Shown: positions 16,928-25,190 of the stretch, piece by piece
How the letters are laid out: each line of letters starts with the position of its first letter
Numbering within the stretch: the first letter of the stretch is position 1
DNA from: Janthinobacterium lividum
Lineage (GTDB): Bacteria > Pseudomonadota > Gammaproteobacteria > Burkholderiales > Burkholderiaceae_D
Assembly: GCF_034424625.1 (NCBI RefSeq)
Contig: NZ_CP139976.1
Span: 4,774,001-4,838,000, forward strand
Reading direction: 5' to 3'
DNA length: 64,000 nucleotides
Position numbers and translations under genes: made by a program
The notes under the pieces: model-generated
What the model was told of the DNA's origin: nothing
Seen by the model: the letters and a program-made list of their open reading frames with translations, nothing else
Databases searched by the model: none

Positions 16928-17946
16928 GCGCCGCGCCGGGCCTGGCCCAGCAAGAACGCCTGCTGGCCAGGGGCGAGACGGTGGCATGGCACGAGGGCAT
17001 GGATCTGCGCGGCTGGTATCCGCTGTACGTGGAGCGCGGCGATGCGCTGGCGGACGCTGCCATGTGCTGGCGCGAGCTGGGAGAAACGGCTTTCAGCGAC
17101 GCCTTCTTTGTCAATACGCTGACGCGCCAGCCGCACGAGGAGCGCCGCGTCTGCCGCACGCCGCTGGCCGCGCTGGCGACGCCCGGCGATTGCCTGGCGC
17201 CAGACGCCTTCATCTTCCACGTCTCGCGCTGCGGCTCAACCCTGCTGAGCCAGCTGCTGGCGTCCTTGCCGCAATGCATAGTCATGTCCGAGCCGCCCGT
17301 TATCGACTCGCTGCTGCGCCTGCATCACGACAGCGGCGACCCGGCGGCCAGCATCACCCTGCTGCGCCAGGCCATCCTGGCACTGGGCCAGCGCCGCTCC
17401 GGCGAAGAATCACACTTCATCATCAAGTTCGACTGCTGGCACATCCACAGCCTGGACTTGCTGCGGCAAGCATTTCCCGGCACGCCCTGCCTGTTCGTCT
17501 ACCGCGAACCGCTGGCCGTGCTCGCCTCGCACCAGCGCCAGCGCGGGCCGCAAATGGTGCCCGGCATGCTGCACCCGGCACAGCTGCCGCTGCCCGCGCA
17601 CCAGCTGGCGCCGGGCGATATCGACGGTTATACGGGCCTGGTGCTGGCCAGCCTGCTCAACGCCGCCCTGCCCCATGCGGCCGCCGGCCAGTTGCAGTTA
17701 ATTAACTACAAGCAATTGCCAGGCATCCTCTTCAGCGATTTATTGGCCCGCTTCGGCATCGCCACTACAGCGACGCAGTTGCAAGCGATGCGCGCGCGCG
17801 GCGGCGTGCATGCGAAATACGGCACCGTCTACCGCGGCGATCCGCCAGTGCCAGCAGCAGACGGCCTGGCCGCCATCGCCGCGCAATTGCAACCAGGCTA
17901 TCTGGCGCTGGAAGCGTTGCGGCTGCATGCCGGGCAAAGCCAATGA
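16924..17946 (+). CDS. Sulfotransferase family protein
   Basis: The 340-residue protein contains the PAPS 5'-phosphosulfate loop variant FIFHVSRCGSTLLSQLL (about 96-113) and, further on, a 3'-phosphate-type segment around LFVYREPLAVLASH. These assign it to the cytosolic-type sulfotransferase superfamily. The first 90 residues precede the kinase-like core and are not recognised. It starts with GTG overlapping the upstream stop (GTGA). In bacteria such stand-alone sulfotransferases modify lipids, glycans or natural products; which applies here is unknown. Confidence 0.82.
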   Translation: MSAAPGLAQQERLLARGETVAWHEGMDLRGWYPLYVERGDALADAAMCWRELGETAFSDAFFVNTLTRQPHEERRVCRTPLAALATPGDCLAPDAFIFHVSRCGSTLLSQLLASLPQCIVMSEPPVIDSLLRLHHDSGDPAASITLLRQAILALGQRRSGEESHFIIKFDCWHIHSLDLLRQAFPGTPCLFVYREPLAVLASHQRQRGPQMVPGMLHPAQLPLPAHQLAPGDIDGYTGLVLASLLNAALPHAAAGQLQLINYKQLPGILFSDLLARFGIATTATQLQAMRARGGVHAKYGTVYRGDPPVPAADGLAAIAAQLQPGYLALEALRLHAGQSQ

Positions 17947-18087
17947 CTTCCATGAAACCCAACTCTGACAAGGAGGCATGTCGACGTACCCGCTCAAGAC
18001 CATGCGATAGATAGCTGTTCAACTACGGCGCAATCCCCGCGTGCAATGCGCCGCCCTTACAAGCAACCTGAAACTGACCCTCACACC

Positions 18088-19068
18088 ATGATAAAAAAAA
18101 TGACATTGGCAGTGCTCTTGACCGCCCTGATTCCCTTCTACGCATGCCAGGCGCAAACCACGGCGGAAGCGAAACCGGCTTCCGCGGAAGTCACCACCAC
18201 CCTGACACCCGATATTGGCGGCATCAAGCAAGTGGTGGAAATCAGGACGGACGACGCGAACAAGCCCGTGCTGCTATTTTTATCCGGCGGCCCGGGAAGC
18301 TCCATGATCAAGGGGGCGGATGCCTTTACGAATCTCCTGAAAAGCAGATTTACGATTGTGCAATGGGACCAGCGGGATGCCGGAAAAACCTTGAAACTGA
18401 ATCCCTCCCCCACGCAGCCATCCGTCGGGCAGATGGAGCAGGATACGTATCAAGTCATCCAGTTTCTGCGCAAGGAGTTAAAGCAGGACAAAATATACTT
18501 GCTGGGCAGTTCCTGGGGCAACGTCCTGGGCTTTGATATCGTCAAGCGTCACCCGGAACTGCTGCATGCCTATTTCGCGTCGAATCCTGTCGTGAGCCAG
18601 CTGGAAAGCGAGAAGGAATTGCTGCAAGCCTTGAAAGTGCATTTCAAGGACAATGCCGTCGCCAGCCAGGAGCTGAACAGCATCAATTTTCCGTTTGCAA
18701 GTGACGAAAGCATGTTTTATTTAAGGAAATGGCTTTTTTACAAGGATGGCAAGGCATTTGCGACGAGCGAAGGGTTCAAGACGGGTTTTCTGCAATGGTC
18801 AAAAACCTGGTCGCCCGTCTGGAACGAGGTCATGAACATTGATTTGCCCAAGACCTTGAAGAGCGTTGACTGCCCCGTGTATTTCTTCGTCGGCAAAAAC
18901 GATATCCAGACCTCGACCAGGATCACGCAGGCGTATTTCGAGACCTTGAAGGCGCCAAGGAAGGGCTTGTTTTTCTTCGAGCATTCCGGGCATCAGATAC
19001 ACCAGGATGAACCGGTGCAATTTCAAGAAGCCATCATCAAGACATTGGATGCGACTGCCAAGTTCTGA
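18088..19068 (+). CDS. Exported alpha/beta hydrolase, possible proline-iminopeptidase-like
   Basis: The 326-residue protein has an N-terminal signal (MIKKMTLAVLLTALIPFYAC) with a possible but weak lipobox Cys at position 20. An alpha/beta-hydrolase domain follows: oxyanion motif GGPGSS (67-72), nucleophile elbow GSSWGN (140-145, Ser142), acid region VGKNDIQ and HSGHQIH near the end. GGPG-type proteins include prolyl aminopeptidases, but no exopeptidase cap can be assigned. Base composition is clearly AT-richer than its neighbours with many Lys (AAG/AAA) codons, which suggests recent acquisition. A GC hairpin with a short T-run follows the stop. Confidence 0.82.
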   Translation: MIKKMTLAVLLTALIPFYACQAQTTAEAKPASAEVTTTLTPDIGGIKQVVEIRTDDANKPVLLFLSGGPGSSMIKGADAFTNLLKSRFTIVQWDQRDAGKTLKLNPSPTQPSVGQMEQDTYQVIQFLRKELKQDKIYLLGSSWGNVLGFDIVKRHPELLHAYFASNPVVSQLESEKELLQALKVHFKDNAVASQELNSINFPFASDESMFYLRKWLFYKDGKAFATSEGFKTGFLQWSKTWSPVWNEVMNIDLPKTLKSVDCPVYFFVGKNDIQTSTRITQAYFETLKAPRKGLFFFEHSGHQIHQDEPVQFQEAIIKTLDATAKF

Positions 19069-19074
19069 TACGAC

Positions 19075-19096
19075 GCCCCATGACATGGGGCCCTTT
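19075..19096 (+). terminator. Terminator of the exported hydrolase gene
   Basis: GCCCCAT (19075-19081) and ATGGGGC (19085-19091) form a 7-bp stem with a 3-base loop followed by CCTTTT. Confidence 0.7.
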
Positions 19097-19131
19097 TGGA
19101 GGGCCGACAGACTGGCCGGCGTACTGCCGGC

Positions 19132-19255
19132 CTAGTCGCCGGCAATGCTCGCCGCAGCCTTGCCGATCAGCAACGCCACCGCGCGGGCTTGCGAAATATA
19201 AATGGCATGACTCCCGGCAACTTCGACCACCGTCGAGCGACACGGGCGTCGCACG
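19132..19255 (-). pseudogene. C-terminal remnant of an alpha/beta hydrolase
   Basis: The minus-strand frame ending at the TAG at 19132 reads STVVEVAGSHAIYISQ, then RAVALLIGKAA. This matches the typical end of chloroperoxidase/esterase-type alpha/beta hydrolases, with the catalytic His in AGSHA followed by the last helix. Nothing upstream on the minus strand encodes the rest; instead there are the terminator and tRNA-Asn copy 2. It is best explained as the truncated 3' end of a deleted hydrolase gene. Confidence 0.55.
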
Positions 19256-19270
19256 CGGGCCCTGCAACGC

Positions 19271-19302
19271 AAAAAGCCCAACCGGTGAAGGCTGGGCTTT
19301 TT
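19271..19302 (-). terminator. Terminator of tRNA-Asn copy 2
   Basis: AAAAAGCCCA and TGGGCTTTTT form a stem with a U-rich tail on the minus strand, 15 bases past the tRNA 3' end. Confidence 0.85.
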
Positions 19303-19316
19303 GCTACTGCGTGTTC

Positions 19317-19392
19317 TGGCTCCCCGACCTGGACTCGAACCAGGGACCTGCGGATTAACAGTCCGTCGCTCTACCAACTGAGCTATCAGGGA
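19317..19392 (-). tRNA. tRNA-Asn (GTT), copy 2
   Basis: This 76-nt gene with encoded CCA is identical to the copies at 7280, 19936 and 20148, with anticodon GTT. It is transcribed on the minus strand from its own promoter. Confidence 0.97.
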
Positions 19393-19403
19393 AAAGAGGC
19401 CGC

Positions 19404-19432
19404 ATTCTATAGGGTAAATTTTACGATGTCCA
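19404..19432 (-). promoter_or_regulatory. Promoter of tRNA-Asn copy 2
   Basis: On the minus strand TGGACA is followed after 17 bases by TAGAAT. Confidence 0.75.
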
Positions 19433-19485
19433 GATTTCCCCCAGAAAAATGTGTATTTTCCCGGCGCTACCCTGCCTGGCAGCGG

Positions 19486-19812
19486 TCAGCCGGGATGCTC
19501 TTGCGGATAGTAGTCAAAGACCAGCACGCGACCCAGCCATGGCTTGAGCTGCTCGACAAAGGCCAGGTGGGCCGCATGGCTCAGATACACGTCGCGCGCG
19601 CCGGCGTCATCGAAGGTCAGGGTAAAGCAATCGGTAAAGCCATCGTCGAGGCCTTCCGGGCTGACGTTCGGCCCCCATTCAAATTGCCGCACGCCGGGAA
19701 TGCGGTGTTTCAGCTGGGAAAACTCGTAGACGAGCTCGGCGTGCTTGGCAGACGTGATGCCATCGAGGAAGTCGCACAGGACGATATGGCGCAAGGCGGA
19801 GGGACAAGTCAT
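19486..19812 (-). CDS. Dabb family (stress-responsive alpha/beta barrel) protein
   Basis: The 108-residue protein opens with LRHIVLCDFLDG and has ELVYEFSQLKHRIPGVRQFEWG and a C-terminal YLSHAAHLAFVEQLKPWLGRVLVFDY pattern typical of the dimeric Dabb ferredoxin-like fold. The molecular role of bacterial members is generally unknown; some take part in polyketide or stress responses. The start at 19812 has AGGAG 9 bases upstream. The gene sits between tRNA-Asn copies 2 and 3 and has no other partners. Confidence 0.88.
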   Translation of the reverse strand: MTCPSALRHIVLCDFLDGITSAKHAELVYEFSQLKHRIPGVRQFEWGPNVSPEGLDDGFTDCFTLTFDDAGARDVYLSHAAHLAFVEQLKPWLGRVLVFDYYPQEHPG

Positions 19813-19897
19813 GGGAAGGTGCTCCTGAAGTGATGCATTCAGGATAGCGCAAAACGCGATAACGCACCGGCCGTCCCTGCGGGCTGCGGCAGAAAAC

Positions 19898-19927
19898 AAA
19901 AAAGGCCATGTTTTTCAACATGGCCTT
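19898..19927 (-). terminator. Terminator of tRNA-Asn copy 3
   Basis: GGCCATG and CATGGCC form a stem followed by a T-run on the minus strand. The block is nearly identical to the one behind copy 4. Confidence 0.85.
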
Positions 19928-19935
19928 CCGAATTC

Positions 19936-20011
19936 TGGCTCCCCGACCTGGACTCGAACCAGGGACCTGCGGATTAACAGTCCGTCGCTCTACCAACTGA
20001 GCTATCAGGGA
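19936..20011 (-). tRNA. tRNA-Asn (GTT), copy 3
   Basis: This 76-nt gene is identical to the other three, with encoded CCA. Copies 3 and 4 lie in a tandem duplication of about 212 bp that includes the terminator. Confidence 0.97.
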
Positions 20012-20022
20012 AAAGAGGCCGT

Positions 20023-20051
20023 ATTATATAGGCCAAACTTGGCGCTGTCCA
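20023..20051 (-). promoter_or_regulatory. Promoter of tRNA-Asn copy 3
   Basis: TGGACA is followed after 17 bases by TATAAT on the minus strand. Confidence 0.8.
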
Positions 20052-20109
20052 GATTTCCATAGGGGAAATCTTATCTTGCCCTGGCGCCCATGCCAGGCGG
20101 CGCAATAAC

Positions 20110-20140
20110 AAAAAAGGCCACGTTTTTCAACGTGGCCTTC
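20110..20140 (-). terminator. Terminator of tRNA-Asn copy 4
   Basis: GGCCACG and CGTGGCC form a stem followed by a run of T on the minus strand. Confidence 0.85.
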
Positions 20141-20147
20141 CGAATTC

Positions 20148-20223
20148 TGGCTCCCCGACCTGGACTCGAACCAGGGACCTGCGGATTAACAGTCCGTCGC
20201 TCTACCAACTGAGCTATCAGGGA
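20148..20223 (-). tRNA. tRNA-Asn (GTT), copy 4
   Basis: This 76-nt gene is identical to the other three, with encoded CCA and anticodon GTT. Confidence 0.97.
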
Positions 20224-20234
20224 AAAGAGGCAAT

Positions 20235-20263
20235 ATTATATGTCGCTTGTTCCATATTTGCAA
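20235..20263 (-). promoter_or_regulatory. Promoter of tRNA-Asn copy 4
   Basis: TTGCAA is followed after 17 bases by TATAAT on the minus strand. The -35 box differs from the TGGACA of the other three copies. Confidence 0.75.
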
Positions 20264-20354
20264 GACTGATACTGCATCTACACAAACACGGCCATCGCCG
20301 ACTTTCTACCGCCATCAGCGCCGCACTTGCATGCAGCGCCGAAGAAGCAAGATC

Positions 20355-21569
20355 TTAAAGCACTTTGGCGATCGCGTCAATAACGATGTCGATATTGCGC
20401 GAATTCAATGCTGCCACGCAAATACGGCCCGTGTCGACGGCGTAGATCGACTGCTCGCGCAGCGATGCCACCTGCTCCTTGGTGAGACCGGAGTACGAGA
20501 ACATGCCGATTTGCTGGCGCACGAATTCGAAGTCGTGGGCCGGCGCCTTGGCTTTCAGCTTTTCCACGAAGGCATTGCGCATTTCGCGGATGCGCACGCG
20601 CATGCCGGCCAGTTCCTCTTCCCACAGCTGGCGCAGTTCCGGCGTGGCCAGGACGGTGGCGACCACCTTGCCGCCGTGTACTGGCGGGTTCGAGTAGTTG
20701 GTGCGCACGACGCGCTTCAGTTGCGACAGCAGGCGGGCCGCTTCGTCGGCGCTGGCGGCGACGACGCTCAGGGCGCCCACGCGCTCGCCGTACAGCGAGA
20801 ACGATTTCGAGAACGAGTTCGACACCAGCAGCGGGCCGCCCGCGTCGGCGAAGCGGCGCACCACGGCGCCATCTTCGGCGATGCCGTTGGCGAAGCCTTG
20901 ATACGCCATGTCCAGGAACGGCACCAGGCCGCGCGAGGTCACCACGCTGATGATCTGATCCCACTGGGCCACGCTCAGGTCGGCGCCGGTCGGGTTGTGG
21001 CAGCAGGCGTGCAGCACGACGATGGAGCCGGCTGGCATGGCGTTCAGGCTGGCCAGCATGCCGTCGAAGTTCACGCCATGGGTGGCGGCATCGTAGTAGG
21101 TGTAGTTATTCACGACGAAACCGGCGTTTTCAAACAGCGCGCGGTGGTTTTCCCAGCTCGGGTCGCTGATGTAGACCTGGGCACCCGGCGCGAAGCGCTG
21201 CAGGAAGTCGGCACCGATCTTCAATGCGCCCGTGCCGCCGATGGCTTGCACGGTCACGGCGCGGCGCTCTTGAATTACGGTGCTATCGGCGCCAAATACG
21301 AGTTCTTGCACCGCCTTGTCGTAGGCAGCGAGGCCTTCGATCGGCAGATAGGTGCGTGGCGCCGCCTGTTCGATCAGGATGGCTTCCGCCTTGCGTACGC
21401 AAGCTAACAGAGGCACCTTGCCGTTGTCGTCATAATAGACGCCAACGCCCAGATTGATTTTGGCGGGATTCTGGTCCGCGTTAAATGCTTCGGTGATGCC
21501 CAGGATCGGGTCGCGTGGGGCCATCTCGATGGCGCTAAACAGACTGGCAGAAACAGTTGGGTTCGTCAT
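20355..21569 (-). CDS. Aromatic-amino-acid / aspartate aminotransferase (class I, AspC/TyrB type)
   Basis: The 404-residue PLP enzyme is of the Ia aminotransferase subgroup. It has the opening ILGITEAFNAD and LGVGVYYDDNGKVPLL, the substrate-binding HACCHNPTGADLS, and the PLP-lysine segment SNSFSKSFSLYGERVGAL in the C-terminal half. It interconverts aromatic amino acids or aspartate with their 2-oxo acids using glutamate/2-oxoglutarate. AspC and TyrB cannot be told apart by eye, so no symbol is given. The start at 21569 (MTNPTVSASLFSAIE) is preferred over an in-frame start 11 codons upstream. It is divergent from uvrB. Confidence 0.92.
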   Translation of the reverse strand: MTNPTVSASLFSAIEMAPRDPILGITEAFNADQNPAKINLGVGVYYDDNGKVPLLACVRKAEAILIEQAAPRTYLPIEGLAAYDKAVQELVFGADSTVIQERRAVTVQAIGGTGALKIGADFLQRFAPGAQVYISDPSWENHRALFENAGFVVNNYTYYDAATHGVNFDGMLASLNAMPAGSIVVLHACCHNPTGADLSVAQWDQIISVVTSRGLVPFLDMAYQGFANGIAEDGAVVRRFADAGGPLLVSNSFSKSFSLYGERVGALSVVAASADEAARLLSQLKRVVRTNYSNPPVHGGKVVATVLATPELRQLWEEELAGMRVRIREMRNAFVEKLKAKAPAHDFEFVRQQIGMFSYSGLTKEQVASLREQSIYAVDTGRICVAALNSRNIDIVIDAIAKVL

Positions 21570-21681
21570 GATAAGATTGGATTCGATTGGAAGCAGGTTC
21601 ACAGCGGAGTTGTAGACAGCGCCCCAAAATACAACGCCAGGGCCGCCAGCAGAGCACTATTCTAACAAAGGTCTGATTCAC

Positions 21682-23769
21682 ATGCCCGAATTATCTACCG
21701 CCAGCGAGGCGGAAAGCGCAATTATCTCTTTCCCGGACTCCCCCTTCAAGCTGCACCAGCCCTTTCCTCCGGCCGGTGACCAGCCCACGGCAATCGACCA
21801 GTTATCCGAGGGGATTGCCGACGGACTGGCCTTCCAGACCCTGCTGGGCGTGACCGGTTCGGGCAAGACCTACACCATGGCCAACGTCATCGCGCGCATG
21901 GGCCGGCCCGCCATCGTCTTCGCGCCGAACAAGACCCTGGCGGCGCAGCTGTACAGCGAGTTCCGCGACTTTTTCCCGCAGAACGCGGTCGAATACTTCG
22001 TCAGCTACTACGATTACTACCAGCCGGAAGCCTATGTGCCGCAGCGCGACCTGTTCATCGAAAAGGACTCGTCGATCAACGAACATATCGAGCAGATGCG
22101 TTTGTCGTGCACCAAGTCGCTGATGGAGCGGCGCGACGTCATCATCGTCGCCACCGTCTCGGCCATCTACGGTATCGGCAATCCGAACGAGTACCACCAG
22201 ATGATTTTGACCTTGCGCGTCAAGGACAGGGTCGCGCAGCGCGACGTCATCGCGCGCCTAATCCAGATGCAGTACACGCGCAATGAGGTCGACTTCGGCC
22301 GCGGCACCTTCCGCGTGCGCGGCGATACCATCGACATCTTCCCGGCCGAGCATGCGGAACTGGCCGTGCGCCTGGAAATGTTCGACGACGAGATCGAATC
22401 GATCCAGCTGTTCGACCCGCTGACGGGCAGAGTGCGCCAGAAAATCCCCCGCTTCACCGTGTACCCGGGCTCGCACTACGTGACGCCCCGCTCCACCGTG
22501 CTGCGCGCCGTCGAGACCATCAAGGACGAGCTGCGCGAGCGTCTCGAGTTCTTCCGCAAGGAGAATAAACTGATCGAAGAGCAGCGGCTGGAGCAACGCA
22601 CGCGCTTCGACCTGGAAATGATGGCGGAAATCGGTTTCACCAAGGGCATCGAGAACTACTCGCGCCACCTGTCCGGTGCGCTGCCGGGCGAGCCGCCGCC
22701 GACCCTGGTCGACTACCTGCCGCCCGACGCCCTGATGTTCCTCGACGAGTCGCACGTGCTGACGGGCCAGCTGAGCGCCATGTACAACGGCGACCGTTCG
22801 CGCAAGACGAATCTGGTCGACTACGGCTTCCGCCTGCCGTCGGCCCTCGACAACCGGCCCTTGAAATTCGAGGAATTCGAACAGAAGATGCGCCAGACCG
22901 TGTTCGTCTCGGCCACGCCGGCCGAATACGAAAAGAGCCATTCCGACCAGGTGGTCGAGCAGGTCGTGCGCCCGACCGGCCTGGTCGACCCGCAGATCAT
23001 CGTGCGCCCCGCCAGCAGCCAGGTGGACGACCTGATGTCGGAAATCGTCGAGCGCATCAAGAAGGACGAACGCGTGCTGGTGACGACCCTGACCAAGCGC
23101 ATGTCGGAGCAGTTGACGGAATACCTGGGCGACCATGGCATCAAGGTGCGCTACCTGCACAGCGATATCGAGACGGTGGAGCGCGTGGAAATCCTGCGCG
23201 ACCTGCGCCTGGGCACCTTCGACGTGCTGGTGGGGATCAATCTGCTGCGCGAAGGCTTGGACTTGCCGGAAGTGTCGCTGGTCGCCATCCTCGACGCGGA
23301 CAAGGAAGGCTTCTTGCGCTCCGAGCGCAGCCTGATCCAGACCATCGGCCGCGCCGCGCGCAACCTGAACGGCACGGCGATCCTGTACGGCGACCGCATC
23401 ACGGACTCCATGCGCCGCGCCATCGACGAGACGGAACGCCGCCGCGCCAAGCAGATCGCCTTCAATACGGCCAACAACATCATCCCGATCGGCGTCAAGA
23501 AATCGATCCGCGAAATGATCGACGGCGTCTACAGCCCGCAGGAAGCGCGAGAAACCCTGCAAGTGGCGCAGGAAGCGGCCAAGTTCGAAGCCATGAGCGA
23601 GAAACAGGTCAGCAAGGAAATCAAGCGCCTGGAAAAACTGATGGTCGACCACGCCAAGAACCTGGAGTTCGAAAAGGCGGCGCAGGTGCGCGACCAGCTG
23701 CACGTCCTCAAGCAGCAGCTGTTCGGCGCGCCCGGCACCGACAACGTGGCGTCGATCCTGGGCAAATAA
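21682..23769 (+). CDS. uvrB: Excinuclease ABC subunit UvrB
   Basis: The 695-residue protein is a full-length UvrB, the DNA-damage-verifying helicase-like subunit of UvrABC nucleotide excision repair. Visible are Walker [11 protein letters not shown] (about residues 51-60), the beta-hairpin [12 protein letters not shown], the DEAD-like DESH box, helicase motif [11 protein letters not shown], and the C-terminal UVR motif ([26 protein letters not shown] region) that contacts UvrC. No LexA-type operator was evident in the 110-base divergent gap to the aminotransferase gene. Confidence 0.97.
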   Translation: MPELSTASEAESAIISFPDSPFKLHQPFPPAGDQPTAIDQLSEGIADGLAFQTLLGVTGSGKTYTMANVIARMGRPAIVFAPNKTLAAQLYSEFRDFFPQNAVEYFVSYYDYYQPEAYVPQRDLFIEKDSSINEHIEQMRLSCTKSLMERRDVIIVATVSAIYGIGNPNEYHQMILTLRVKDRVAQRDVIARLIQMQYTRNEVDFGRGTFRVRGDTIDIFPAEHAELAVRLEMFDDEIESIQLFDPLTGRVRQKIPRFTVYPGSHYVTPRSTVLRAVETIKDELRERLEFFRKENKLIEEQRLEQRTRFDLEMMAEIGFTKGIENYSRHLSGALPGEPPPTLVDYLPPDALMFLDESHVLTGQLSAMYNGDRSRKTNLVDYGFRLPSALDNRPLKFEEFEQKMRQTVFVSATPAEYEKSHSDQVVEQVVRPTGLVDPQIIVRPASSQVDDLMSEIVERIKKDERVLVTTLTKRMSEQLTEYLGDHGIKVRYLHSDIETVERVEILRDLRLGTFDVLVGINLLREGLDLPEVSLVAILDADKEGFLRSERSLIQTIGRAARNLNGTAILYGDRITDSMRRAIDETERRRAKQIAFNTANNIIPIGVKKSIREMIDGVYSPQEARETLQVAQEAAKFEAMSEKQVSKEIKRLEKLMVDHAKNLEFEKAAQVRDQLHVLKQQLFGAPGTDNVASILGK

Positions 23770-23793
23770 ACGGCTATCCGTGCCTTGCCTGGC

Positions 23794-24291
23794 CTACGGC
23801 TGCGGCAGCGAATAGTCGATGTCGTAGAAATGCTGGCCATTGACGATGCGGATGGCCAGCGTGCCGCTGATGCCCGTCAGCTGCCCCGTGCCGGAATGCG
23901 GCACGATCACGATGGACAGATGCTGCTTGCCATCGGCCATCGTGCCCGCATGCTGCGCCACGAAGCTGCCTTCCCTGCCCTGCAGGACGCCCGTGATGGC
24001 TTCCATGGCGACATAAGCGGCCGCGCCCTTGGTGTCGGTGACGGCATTGAGCATCTCGCCCGTGGCAGTGGCGACCAGGTCGCCGGCATAGACTTTGTCG
24101 AGCAGTACCTTGCCCAAGGTCGTGCGCCCGGAGCGCTGCGGCGCCGCGGATGGCGTCATGGTGATGCTGAAACTTCCTGTGGCGTGCACATGCATGCGAT
24201 GATCCCCTTCTGCAAACGAGGCGGCGCCGGCTGGCGCCACCGATAGACAACATGCGGCCAGCACCAGGCCCGGCAAACTGTGTGATTTCAT
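23794..24291 (-). CDS. Exported DUF3224 domain protein
   Basis: The 165-residue protein has a signal peptide (MKSHSLPGLVLAACCLSVAPAGA) and a DUF3224-type beta-barrel with the family-typical IVIVPHSGTGQLTGISGTLAI near the C-terminus and GSFVAQHAGTM. Biochemical function of DUF3224 is unknown. It is divergent from an AraC regulator with only 56 bases between starts, so mutual control is plausible. Confidence 0.85.
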   Translation of the reverse strand: MKSHSLPGLVLAACCLSVAPAGAASFAEGDHRMHVHATGSFSITMTPSAAPQRSGRTTLGKVLLDKVYAGDLVATATGEMLNAVTDTKGAAAYVAMEAITGVLQGREGSFVAQHAGTMADGKQHLSIVIVPHSGTGQLTGISGTLAIRIVNGQHFYDIDYSLPQP

Positions 24292-24347
24292 GATTCCCTT
24301 TCAATCGATGCGAGAGAAGCAGCTTAAGGCAGCGCAGGAGACAAATA

Positions 24348-25190
24348 TTGGATAAAACCGACAGCACGCGCAATGTGCTCGCCGCGCGCGGCCAGGCGCC
24401 GAAAGGCATCGTCGACCCGCAGGCAGCGGCGCGCCGCATACGGCTGGCGACCTATCCGCCGGCTGGCGCGCTGGCGCCGTTCGTCGAGTACTTCTGGGTC
24501 GTGGAATGGGACAGGCGGGGCTGCGCGCCGCAGACGCAGCGCGTGCTGCCCTACCCGAACGCCCACCTGGTCTTCGAGCTTGGGCGCACCGCCATCCATG
24601 GCGTGGTGCGCGGCGCCTTTGACAGGCCCTTGATTGGTGCAGGCAAGGTGCTGGGCGTGCGTTTTGCGCCGGGCGGCCTGCGCCCGTTCATCACTCAGCC
24701 CTTATCGTCGTTCACCGATACGACCATCGCCGCCGATGCCCTGCTGGACATGCCGGCTGCGCAAGCCGAGGCGCTGGTACTGCAGCAAGCCGGCGATACG
24801 GCCATGGTGGCGCAGGCACAGGCGCTGCTGCAGGCAAGGCTGCCGCAAGCCGATGACGCCGCCCTGCTGGCCGCCAGGCTGACTGCCGCGGCGGCGGCCC
24901 GCAACGGCCCGGCGAGCGTGGCGCAGTTGTGCGAAAAGATGGCCATCGGCGAACGCCGGCTGCAGCGCCTGTTCGCCAACTACGTGGGCGTGCCGCCGAA
25001 ATGGGTGATCCAGCGCTACCGCCTGCAGGAAGCGATCTGGCGCCTGGCGCAGCCCGATGCGCCCGACCTGGCCAGCCTGGCGCATGAACTGGGCTTTTTT
25101 GACCAGGCCCATTTCAGCCGCAGTTTTGCGGAACTGGTGGGCAGTACGCCGCTCGACTATCGCCGCTCGCAGCTGGCGACAGTCGCCTAG
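24348..25190 (+). CDS. AraC family transcriptional regulator
   Basis: The 280-residue regulator starts with TTG at 24348 behind GGAG (7 bases). An N-terminal sensor domain (YPPAGALAPFVEYFWVVEW, LPYPNAHLVFELG, LGVRFAPGGLRPF) is followed by a C-terminal two-helix-turn-helix AraC domain with VAQLCEKMAIGERRLQRLF and LASLAHELGFFDQAHFSRSF. The effector is unknown. The divergent DUF3224 gene is the most likely direct target. Its stop overlaps the convergent denD stop by 4 bases. Confidence 0.9.
   Translation: MDKTDSTRNVLAARGQAPKGIVDPQAAARRIRLATYPPAGALAPFVEYFWVVEWDRRGCAPQTQRVLPYPNAHLVFELGRTAIHGVVRGAFDRPLIGAGKVLGVRFAPGGLRPFITQPLSSFTDTTIAADALLDMPAAQAEALVLQQAGDTAMVAQAQALLQARLPQADDAALLAARLTAAAAARNGPASVAQLCEKMAIGERRLQRLFANYVGVPPKWVIQRYRLQEAIWRLAQPDAPDLASLAHELGFFDQAHFSRSFAELVGSTPLDYRRSQLATVA

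Noticed and set aside
17943..18014. Small ORF MTSMKPNSDKEACRRTRSRP... overlapping the sulfotransferase stop (ATGA)
   Set aside because: It has no SD site for its own start, an Arg-rich composition without pattern, and an AAGGAGG within it that fits no usable downstream start.
7280..20223. A 12-kb integrative element bounded by 76-bp tRNA-Asn direct repeats
   Set aside because: No integrase, excisionase, phage or conjugation gene lies between the repeats, and each repeat has its own promoter and terminator, so they are functional tRNA genes rather than att sites. Only the weaker insertion or deletion idea is kept as a finding.
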